Source: Niastella sp.
GTDB lineage: Bacteria; Bacteroidota; Bacteroidia; Chitinophagales; Chitinophagaceae
DNA: 6,638 nt
Assembly: GCA_021154515.1 (NCBI GenBank)
Contig: JAJKIL010000439.1
Span: 1-6,638, forward strand
Direction: 5' to 3'
Shown here: piece after piece, positions 1 to 6,435 of the stretch
Position numbering within the stretch: the stretch's first letter is position 1
Layout: each line of letters begins with the position of its first letter
Notes under the pieces: generated by a model
Seen by the model: only the letters and a program-made list of their open reading frames with translations
Told to the model about the DNA's origin: nothing
The model's database searches: none
Position numbers and translations under genes: made by a program

Positions 1-320
1 ATAAACTGTAGATGGCGGGCGCCATCTGCATAAATATGGCCTTTGTTTTTCTCTACAAACGATTGCAGCGGTTTCAGATACAGGTCTTCGAGGGTCCTGT
101 GCAAGGCCAGTTCATTGGTATCGTGCGCCACCAGCAATTCGCCATTATGCCAAAAGATATCTGCTTCTATTGAACCGAATGCTTCATTATAGGCCGTCAA
201 CAGGGGGATTGGTTGTTCATAGTCGTTGTGCGAATGCGCATTGGCTACAGTATAAGAGGCAGGTTGAGCGTATGCCAGGGTAGTACTAAGGAAAGACAGG
301 AATAATAATAGTTTATTCAA
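1..320 (-). CDS. Secreted GDPD/PI-PLC-superfamily phosphodiesterase, AIM6-like (N-terminal part, cut by window edge)
   Basis: The visible part encodes 106 residues, and the C-terminus lies beyond the left edge. Residues 1-19 form a signal peptide (MNKLLLFLSF, then a likely cleavage after AYA or AQ), so the enzyme is probably periplasmic or secreted. The mature start reads AHSHNDYEQP, followed by IEADIF and LLVAHD. These match the conserved catalytic pattern of glycerophosphodiester phosphodiesterase/PI-PLC-like TIM barrels. H31 and H66 would be the catalytic histidines, and E52 and D54 the metal ligands. The HNDY...RTLEDLYLKPL pattern resembles the AIM6-like subgroup rather than classical GlpQ. 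No ATG is available: an in-frame TAA lies seven codons upstream and the only sensible start is TTG, which directly precedes the signal peptide. The gene follows susD after 149 bp, so it may be the last gene of the locus or have its own promoter. The family call is fairly sure; the substrate is unknown. Confidence 0.82.
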   Translation of the reverse strand, partial: MNKLLLFLSFLSTTLAYAQPASYTVANAHSHNDYEQPIPLLTAYNEAFGSIEADIFWHNGELLVAHDTNELALHRTLEDLYLKPLQSFVEKNKGHIYADGARHLQF

Positions 321-333
321 TGTATAATATGCT

Positions 334-357
334 TTAGTTTATTAGTTTGTTAGTTAT
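334..357 (-). repeat. Three tandem 8-bp units in the phosphodiesterase 5' leader
   Basis: On the + strand the units are TTAGTTTA, TTAGTTTG and TTAGTTAT, in exact 8-bp register. On the coding strand this reads as three successive [AT]AACTAA-type octamers ending 13 bp before the TTG start. The core TTAGTT is identical in all copies. It could be a repeated protein-binding site, an A-rich unstructured translation-enhancing leader, or chance in an A/T-rich gap. The repeat is seen directly; a function is not shown. Confidence 0.5.
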
Positions 358-363
358 TGAGTT

Positions 364-407
364 AAAACCCCAACAGGGCAACACAAAGCTACCACCGTCA
401 GGGTTTT
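364..407 (-). other. Inverted repeat in the susD-phosphodiesterase gap
   Basis: AAAACCC at 364-370 is the exact reverse complement of GGGTTTT at 401-407, with 30 bases between. On the minus strand the downstream arm ends in GGGTTTT, which gives a weak terminator-like look after susD. The loop is long and the T run is only four bases, so any termination would be partial. It may instead be a chance pairing. Confidence 0.25.
384..391 (-). promoter_or_regulatory. Possible Bacteroidota -7 element upstream of the phosphodiesterase gene
   Basis: The minus strand reads TAGCTTTG, which fits the Bacteroidota housekeeping -7 consensus TAnnTTTG. It lies about 64 bp upstream of the TTG start, a plausible leader length. 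No good TTTG -33 element is visible about 20 bp further upstream, only A/T-rich sequence. It is therefore a half-supported promoter that would give the phosphodiesterase gene some independent transcription. Confidence 0.3.
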
Positions 408-410
408 TAC

Positions 411-431
411 TTAAATAATTTTATTATTTAA
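411..431. repeat. A/T-only perfect inverted repeat after susD
   Basis: TTAAATAA (411-418) and TTATTTAA (424-431) are exact reverse complements around the 5-base spacer TTTTA. They begin 39 bp after the susD stop codon. Made only of A/T pairs, the hairpin would be weak as RNA. It could slow polymerase, protect a 3' end, or be a symmetric protein-binding site. It has no G/C stem, so it is not a standard intrinsic terminator. Confidence 0.4.
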
Positions 432-469
432 TAATTGCTTCACATTAGTCTCTTCGCCAGCACATTCTT

Positions 470-1987
470 TTACCAGCCTGTGCTTTGTTTTATCACCCCG
501 CCGCTATTACTGATCTCTGTAGACGGAACAGGCCATACATTGTGCACAGCAGGGTTAAATGTTCGGGCCGGCCAGATCACTGCGCCGTTATAACCATGCA
601 ACGGTTGTGCATATACGGTTTGAGCATCCCCCCAGCGTACCAGGTCGCGGTGACGATCAGCCCATTCACCGGCAAATTCACAGCGACGTTGTTTCTTCAA
701 TTCTGCCATGGTGGCGCCAGTTATGCTTGCCAACCCGGCGCGGTTACGGATGGCATTGATCTCCGCATCCGCATTCTTGCCCTGCATCAATTCGGCCTCT
801 GCTTTTATCAGCAACACTTCGGCATAGCGCAGCAATGGTGGGTTCAGCGCAGTGGTGGGGTGATCACCGTTCGGACTAATATACTTACTAACAGGCTCAG
901 CATAGGAGAATGGTTCCATATATTTCCTGAACTGGTAACCACTTAAACTGTTGCTGGAACCATAGATAGTATCTTTTCCAAAGAAAAAGAAATGGTCACC
1001 GGGTTTCAGGATAGTGACCTCCCTGCGGGTATCACCGGTCTCAAATGCATCGTACAATTCTTTGGTGGGAGTATAATATCCCCAGCCATTGTATTTGCCC
1101 CAGCCTTTGTTCTCGAGCATAACACCAGGCAGAATGCTACCCCAGCCACCGGTTCCTTTGGGGGTGCTGAGTGCACTCCAGATATATTCCTTAGTCCAGT
1201 TATTGGCTATGGTGAACACATTGGCAAAGTTGGTAAGCAAGGCATGTTTGCCGCTCTTTATTACCGAATCTGCATACTTTTCCGCATTGGGCCAGCTTTT
1301 TGTATACAGGTACATTTTCGACAGGTATGCCCAGGCTGCGGTCTTATGGGCATGGCCATAATCTTCCGCCTTATACGTATCGAAATAAGGCAATAAACTG
1401 GCAGCAGTTTTAAGATCACTTTCAACCAGTGCATAATTTTCGCTCACACTGGCAGCACGGGCCACCGCGGCAGTATTGGATAAATCAGCTTCCGTAACAA
1501 TGGGCACGCCGGCATTTTCATTTCCATAGTTATACGACAATTGAAAATACATCAGTCCGCGTAAGAAATAAGCTTCGCCCAATATCCTGTTCTTCAGTGT
1601 TCCATCCATATCAATACCGGGCACATGCAGAATTACATCGTTGGCGCGTTTAATGACTATATAACGCATTTTCCATTGGTCGGTAAGATACGATACGCCG
1701 GGAGTAGCGCTGTTAAAATTTTTTACATTGTCTGCCTTGGCATTGGAGCGGCCGGTCACCATGTCGTCGCTGGCATTGATGTACCACATAAAACCACGGC
1801 CATAAAACTCTTCGCCGTCAAATTGGTCATACATGGCATTAGCGCCGTAGATGGCATCGGCCGATGTTTTCCAGAAATAACCGGTTGTGGGCGAGCCTTC
1901 CGGTTCAATATCCAGTTTCTTATCACAGCTGGCCAATACACCTGCCGCCATGCAATATAGTACGATATTATTGAGCGCTTTTTTCAT
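470..1987 (-). CDS. SusD/RagB-family outer-membrane substrate-binding lipoprotein
   Basis: This 505-residue protein is the surface lid and ligand-binding partner of the SusC channel encoded just upstream. Residues 1-20 are a lipoprotein signal peptide ending in the lipobox LAS-C, with C21 as the lipidated cysteine. The following DKKLDIEP is the usual start of mature SusD proteins. The N-terminal SusD-like part contains the TPR-type helix RILGEAYFLRGLMYFQLSYN (134-153). The C-terminal RagB/SusD part contains LLRYAEVLLIKAEAEL (385-400), NAIRNRAGL (411-419) and the family signature RRCEFAGE...DLVRWG (434-453). A stretch rich in Gly, Trp and Tyr (about 279-305) is a candidate ligand-contact region. 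Length is normal and the gene looks intact. The ATG start is preceded by an A/T-rich leader, 19 bp after susC, so the two are almost certainly co-transcribed. The ligand cannot be read from the sequence. Confidence 0.96.
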   Translation of the reverse strand: MKKALNNIVLYCMAAGVLASCDKKLDIEPEGSPTTGYFWKTSADAIYGANAMYDQFDGEEFYGRGFMWYINASDDMVTGRSNAKADNVKNFNSATPGVSYLTDQWKMRYIVIKRANDVILHVPGIDMDGTLKNRILGEAYFLRGLMYFQLSYNYGNENAGVPIVTEADLSNTAAVARAASVSENYALVESDLKTAASLLPYFDTYKAEDYGHAHKTAAWAYLSKMYLYTKSWPNAEKYADSVIKSGKHALLTNFANVFTIANNWTKEYIWSALSTPKGTGGWGSILPGVMLENKGWGKYNGWGYYTPTKELYDAFETGDTRREVTILKPGDHFFFFGKDTIYGSSNSLSGYQFRKYMEPFSYAEPVSKYISPNGDHPTTALNPPLLRYAEVLLIKAEAELMQGKNADAEINAIRNRAGLASITGATMAELKKQRRCEFAGEWADRHRDLVRWGDAQTVYAQPLHGYNGAVIWPARTFNPAVHNVWPVPSTEISNSGGVIKQSTGW

Positions 1988-2006
1988 TATTAACTTGCTT
2001 ATACGG

Positions 2007-5000
2007 TTAGAAATTAACGTTTACTCCAACAAATACCGAACGCGCCTGCGGATAGCGGCCTTTGTCGATGCCGTATTCGTTCATGCCCACTTCGGGATCG
2101 AACCCTTTATACTTTGTGATCGTTACCAGGTTATTGGCGGTTACGTATATCCGCAGGGTATTTATCTTAACCCGGTTGGTTAATGTACCCGGTAAGGTAT
2201 AGCCCAGGGTCACATTCTTGATGCGGGCATAAGAGCCATTGTCGAGATACCAGTCGCTGACGGTACTGTAGTTGCCATTGGCATCGGTTAATGACAACCG
2301 GGGAATGGTAGCGTTTGGATTGTCTGGCGTCCAGGCATTCACTACATCATGCAGCATATTATAATTCTGACCGCCCACCGCGGCCTGCATAGCCAGGTAC
2401 TTCAGCCCATTGAATATTTTGTTGCCCTGTACACCCTGTACAAAGAAGTTCAGATCGAAATTTTTGTAGCTGGCATTAAAGCTGAAGCCATAAGTGAAAT
2501 TGGGATAAGCGCCTTTTCTCACTACGCGGTCGCTGTCATCAATTTTACCATTACCGCTTACATCTACAAACTTCAGATCGCCGGGTTTTGCATTCGGTTG
2601 AATAAGGCCGCCATCTTTATTCTTATAGTTGTTTACTTCGTCCTGTGATTTAAACAAACCGGCTGTTGGAACAACGTAATAAGAAAACAACGGATCACCC
2701 ACACGCATCAACACGGGCGACAGGGTGCTGCGGATGTTTATATCAGCCGTTGAAATGGTAGTAATATTTTCGGTGAGGGAAACCAGTTTGTTCGATACTT
2801 TGGTCATAGTAGCGCCTATACTATACTGGAATGCTGCTTTGGGATCACCATTGTAATTAATACCCAGTTCAATGCCTCTATCCTGTGCCTTACCCACGTT
2901 ATCCCATTTGCCAAAGTTTACCCCATTGGTACTGGCCGGCGGGCGGCGATACAACATGTTCTCTGTATTCTTGATAAAATAATCAGCGTTCAAGGAAAGG
3001 CGGTTATCCAGCACAGCTACATCGGCCCCTATATTGTATTGACGGGATTGGGCCCATTTTATGTTAAGATTTGATATAGCGTTCTCGGCATATCCATACG
3101 CCTGGGTGGGGTCCTGCCCCATGTAGACTGTAGTAGCTTGCATAGGCACATTCACTGAGTTTGCCGGCAAGCTCCCCAGGTTACCCAGCAAGCCATAACT
3201 GGTACGCAGTTTCAGATTATTCAACCAGCTAATGCCATGCATAAATTCCTCGCGACTGATAACCCAGCCGCCGGAAATCGCATAATAATTTGCAAATTTG
3301 TTCCCTTTAGCAACCAGGGATGTACCATCGCGCCTGCCCAATAATGTAAGCAGGTATTTTTCCTGGTAATCATAGTTCACCCGCGCCAGGTATGAAACAA
3401 GCGCCTTTTCCGTTTTGTAACTTTCGGGTTTAAAAATATCGTTGGCATTCTGAAAATAGCGGTACACTATACGTTCATCGGTAAAATCCTGCGCTTTGGC
3501 ATAATTACTTTCTTCCTGCTCGTGCTGGTATACATAACCAGCCACGGCCGTAAGGTGATGTTCGCCCAGGGTTTTATTATAAGTAAGCGTTTGTTCGGCC
3601 AGCAGATTGGTATAATTATCATTGTTGATAGCAAGCTGGTTAAAATCAAAGATCTTTCCTATTTCCAGCACCCGCGTATCGAACTCCTTCTCTGTAGAGA
3701 AATTTTTTGTTAAGGCGAAATTGCTGCGGAAGGTAAGATCGCGGTACAGCTTGATATCCACATATGGATTGATCAAAATACCATTCACCGGTTTCTTGTA
3801 ATCCAGGCGGTTCAAATAGGCAACCGGATTTATTACATCACCATAGCTTCCGGCATACAAAGCGGGCAGGCCGGCATAGGTGCCATCAGTCTTGTAAGGC
3901 GCTACGCTGGGCGGATAAAAGATCGCCGATAAGATAGCGCCGGTGTAAGCGCTTTGGGTATTGGCGCCATTACCATTGGTATACGTGTATTGCAGGTTTT
4001 CTCCTACTTTCAACCAGGGTTTCAATTGATGGTCAGAGTTGAGGCGGAAATTATACCGCTCCGCATAGGTATTCAGCAACGTGCCTTCCGCCTTGCGATA
4101 ACCAAAGCCCATAAAATATTTCGACTTATCGTTACCGCCATTGATATTGACGTTATAGTCGCTTATATGACCGGTCCTGAAAATATCATCCATCCAGTTG
4201 GTGCGGGTTATTTGTCCATCAGGATAGTTGGTGGCATCAAATGCCGCAGACCTTGGTTTGCCGGCATTGTCAGTAGCCAGGTTCATCATATCGGCGTATT
4301 CTTTGGCATTTAACGGCTGCAATTTACGCCAGGCTTTTTGTGCGCCATATTTGGCATCGAGCGTAATGGAAGCGGCGCCTGCTTTACCTTTTTTTGTTGT
4401 AATAAGAATTACCCCACCTGAAGCTCTTGCTCCATAAATAGCAGCCGACGCATCTTTCAAAACCGAGATATTTTCAATTTCATTTGGATTCACTACCGGT
4501 ATTCCATCCGTTACCACACCATCTATTACATACAACACTTTTTCTCCGTTAATACCACCCATTCCGCGAATATTCACAGTGGTCGGTATAGTAGCGTCGC
4601 CACCTTCATTCTGCACGATCACGCCAGGGGCTTTACTCTGTATGACCTCGGTGAAGCTATGAACGGAACGCGATGCTGCCTTATCCAGCTTTACATCTGT
4701 TTGCGCCCCTGAAAAAGTGCCTCTTTTTTGAGTACCGTAACCAACCACCACTACTGTATTCAGATGCGTTTCTTCGGGCTCCAATTTGATGAAATTGGGA
4801 ATGCCGGCCTTCAACGTCACTTCCTTTATAGCATAGCCAACATAAGAAACTGTAACTGTAATGGTTTCCCCATCAGCTTCCAGTTTGAAATCCCCTTTGG
4901 AATCGGTTTGAGTACCAACTTTAGACCCATTAATGGTAAGTGTTACACCAGATAAAGGCCCGGCATCATCTGTTACCGTTCCGGTAAACACCTGGCTGCC

Positions 5001-5417
5001 CGATGAATAGCTGATAAAGTTGCTTTGGGGCTGTTCAGGGGAACCGGTCGATGAATTGTTCGGCTTATTTTCTTTATTATAGATCACGATGGTATTGGCA
5101 TGGCTTTCAAAATCAAGATTGGTTTTATTCAATACCTTCCTGAGCGCCTCTTCAACCGTGATCTCCTTTTTTTCATGAAGGGTTACGGTGTATTGTTTTA
5201 CGTCATTTACGTCAAAAGCAAATTTCACCTGAACGCTGATGGCAATATCTGTCAATACTTTTTCAAGCGGTTGCTGATCGACATTGATAAGCACCGTTTT
5301 CTTTAGCGGGTTGGCTGTTTGCGCCGGCAAGGGCAAAATAAAAGCCAGCAAACAAAACAGCATAGCGGCCCGAGAAAGCAAGCAGATTGCTTTCCATCTG
5401 TTTACAGAAGGATTCAT
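2007..5417 (-). CDS. SusC/RagA-family TonB-dependent receptor with N-terminal STN signalling domain
   Basis: This 1136-residue outer-membrane active transporter uses TonB energy to import ligand delivered by SusD. In order it has: a signal peptide (hydrophobic 11-31, probable cleavage after PAQ at 33); an STN domain (about 41-113); a polar Ser/Asn/Gly/Gln-rich linker (about 115-142); a carboxypeptidase-regulatory-like beta-sandwich (about 143-212); a TonB-box region VVVVGYGTQKR (222-232); a plug domain including VNIRGMGG (281-288), LYVIDG (295-300) and ISVLKDASAAIYGARASGG (317-335); and a 22-strand-type barrel to the C-terminal VFVGVNVNF, which ends in the expected aromatic residue. An EF-hand-like loop DVSGNGKIDDSD lies at 952-963, as in many SusC proteins. 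The STN domain marks it as a transducer able to signal to FecR, whose gene ends 21 bp upstream. The start is ATG with an A/T-rich leader and no Shine-Dalgarno. The gene looks intact. Confidence 0.97.
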   Translation of the reverse strand: MNPSVNRWKAICLLSRAAMLFCLLAFILPLPAQTANPLKKTVLINVDQQPLEKVLTDIAISVQVKFAFDVNDVKQYTVTLHEKKEITVEEALRKVLNKTNLDFESHANTIVIYNKENKPNNSSTGSPEQPQSNFISYSSGSQVFTGTVTDDAGPLSGVTLTINGSKVGTQTDSKGDFKLEADGETITVTVSYVGYAIKEVTLKAGIPNFIKLEPEETHLNTVVVVGYGTQKRGTFSGAQTDVKLDKAASRSVHSFTEVIQSKAPGVIVQNEGGDATIPTTVNIRGMGGINGEKVLYVIDGVVTDGIPVVNPNEIENISVLKDASAAIYGARASGGVILITTKKGKAGAASITLDAKYGAQKAWRKLQPLNAKEYADMMNLATDNAGKPRSAAFDATNYPDGQITRTNWMDDIFRTGHISDYNVNINGGNDKSKYFMGFGYRKAEGTLLNTYAERYNFRLNSDHQLKPWLKVGENLQYTYTNGNGANTQSAYTGAILSAIFYPPSVAPYKTDGTYAGLPALYAGSYGDVINPVAYLNRLDYKKPVNGILINPYVDIKLYRDLTFRSNFALTKNFSTEKEFDTRVLEIGKIFDFNQLAINNDNYTNLLAEQTLTYNKTLGEHHLTAVAGYVYQHEQEESNYAKAQDFTDERIVYRYFQNANDIFKPESYKTEKALVSYLARVNYDYQEKYLLTLLGRRDGTSLVAKGNKFANYYAISGGWVISREEFMHGISWLNNLKLRTSYGLLGNLGSLPANSVNVPMQATTVYMGQDPTQAYGYAENAISNLNIKWAQSRQYNIGADVAVLDNRLSLNADYFIKNTENMLYRRPPASTNGVNFGKWDNVGKAQDRGIELGINYNGDPKAAFQYSIGATMTKVSNKLVSLTENITTISTADINIRSTLSPVLMRVGDPLFSYYVVPTAGLFKSQDEVNNYKNKDGGLIQPNAKPGDLKFVDVSGNGKIDDSDRVVRKGAYPNFTYGFSFNASYKNFDLNFFVQGVQGNKIFNGLKYLAMQAAVGGQNYNMLHDVVNAWTPDNPNATIPRLSLTDANGNYSTVSDWYLDNGSYARIKNVTLGYTLPGTLTNRVKINTLRIYVTANNLVTITKYKGFDPEVGMNEYGIDKGRYPQARSVFVGVNVNF

Positions 5418-5438
5418 AAATAGAACGTTAAGGATTAA

Positions 5439-6362
5439 TTATTGAATGAGGACTGTCTGATTATGTAACGAAAACCGGATATGGTCTTTAGAGCCAAGCA
5501 GATTCAGGATCCTGACCACTTCCTGTAAACTGATATCCCGTTTAACCTGCAGGTAATAATCACCAGTATAACTGGTACGTTTGTTTTCAACCGATACATT
5601 AAAGTGATCATGTAACCATTGCATCACTTCGTTCAGGGTGGCATTTTGCAGGAACAGATCACCATGGATCCAGGCATTGGCTTCACCCACCTGCGCACTG
5701 TCTATGCGGGCAGTGTTCTGTTGTTTTAAATAGCGCAACCGCTGACCAGGCAACAGATAGCCAAGTGTATCCTGTTGTTTATGCACCAGCACTTTCCCGG
5801 TAACAACCGACACTTTCACCTCGCCTGTACGATCGATCATTTTTACCGAAAAAGAAGTTCCTTTAACTGTTGTGCTCACTCCATTTGATTGAACCGTAAA
5901 CGGGTGCGCCGCATCTTTCTTTACTTCAAAAAATGCTTCTCCCTGTTGTAGTTCGATGTTTCTATGACCAGAAAAATTACTGTAATACACAACGATCGAA
6001 TTGTCGTTCAGCCACACGGTACTGCCATCAGGTAACAATTGTTTCTCTAATTTACCAGGCGCCGCTGCTACCACCACCCGGGTTGGACGGGTAAACCAAT
6101 AAGCAAGACTGCAGCAAACGATCAATACAGCAGCAGCCGCAGCGTATTGCATCCATCGATACCGGCTGCCAACCGCACCAAAAACGGCCTCGCGCATCCT
6201 GCTCTTCAGCAATAAACGGGCATTGTCATTGGCAAAAGAATACGGTTCACCAGCAGCCGATTGTTTATCGAGCCAGCTATATAACTCCTGCAACTCTTCT
6301 TCCGAGCAGGCATTCCGCCTGAACTTCTCCAGTAATTGATCGATATGTTCCTGATAATTCAA
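5439..6362 (-). CDS. FecR-type anti-sigma factor / sigma regulator
   Basis: This 307-residue single-pass inner-membrane protein should hold the upstream ECF sigma factor in check and receive the signal from the SusC STN domain. Residues 1-68 are a cytoplasmic sigma-binding region (HIDQLLEKFRR, then ELQELYSWLD). One transmembrane helix spans about 71-90. The periplasmic FecR domain (about 96-195) shows LLPDGSTVWLNDNS, GEAFFEV and HPFTVQSNGVSTTVKGTSF. A C-terminal DUF4974-like domain (about 237-306) carries LNEVMQWLHDHFNV and ISLQEVVRILNLLG, a fold related to STN domains. No ATG precedes residue 56, and starting there would remove the sigma-binding part. TTG at 6360-6362 is therefore the likely start, with a purine-rich GGAAAAA 8 bp upstream. 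Length is typical for the Bacteroidota family. Confidence 0.95.
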   Translation of the reverse strand: MNYQEHIDQLLEKFRRNACSEEELQELYSWLDKQSAAGEPYSFANDNARLLLKSRMREAVFGAVGSRYRWMQYAAAAAVLIVCCSLAYWFTRPTRVVVAAAPGKLEKQLLPDGSTVWLNDNSIVVYYSNFSGHRNIELQQGEAFFEVKKDAAHPFTVQSNGVSTTVKGTSFSVKMIDRTGEVKVSVVTGKVLVHKQQDTLGYLLPGQRLRYLKQQNTARIDSAQVGEANAWIHGDLFLQNATLNEVMQWLHDHFNVSVENKRTSYTGDYYLQVKRDISLQEVVRILNLLGSKDHIRFSLHNQTVLIQ

Positions 6363-6370
6363 CGATGAGG

Positions 6371-6377
6371 TTTTTCC
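6371..6377 (-). promoter_or_regulatory. Candidate ribosome binding site supporting the fecR TTG start
   Basis: The minus strand reads GGAAAAA, followed by an 8-base spacer and TTG. The purine-rich tract at normal spacing favours this TTG over the first downstream in-frame ATG (codon 56). Shine-Dalgarno sequences are generally weak in Bacteroidota, so the support is modest. Confidence 0.4.
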
Positions 6378-6435
6378 AGCTTCAATACTAAGACAGGGAA
6401 ACGCGGAAGTTTAACTATCCGGGATTGCCATTTTT

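Noticed and set aside
10..27. Near-perfect palindrome AGATGGCGGGCGCCATCT
   Set aside because: The 8-bp arms lie inside the phosphodiesterase coding region, where the bases encode an unremarkable stretch (ADGARHL). The centre is only two bases, so it reads best as chance or codon usage.
485..946. Open frame on the + strand opposite susD (153 codons), with similar frames opposite susC
   Set aside because: These frames lie wholly antisense to well-supported genes, have no recognisable domains or plausible starts, and arise from the codon bias of the true genes.
1988..2006. Possible RNA hairpin between susC and susD that would adjust their ratio
   Set aside because: The 19-bp gap is A/T-rich and shows no inverted repeat, so there is no structure to support differential expression.
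5418..5438. Separate promoter for susC in the gap after fecR
   Set aside because: The 21-bp gap contains no -7 or -33-like motif. A sigma-dependent promoter inside the end of fecR cannot be excluded, but nothing recognisable was seen.
6383..6390. TAGTATTG on the minus strand as a possible -7 element for fecR
   Set aside because: It differs from TAnnTTTG at one fixed position and has no TTTG at the expected -33 distance. The sigma-fecR pair is normally co-transcribed.
6411..6431. Seven-codon mini-ORF (MAIPDS, stop) between the sigma gene and fecR
   Set aside because: It begins in the A-rich run just after the sigma stop and has no family features or attenuator hairpin next to it. A frame this short is expected by chance.
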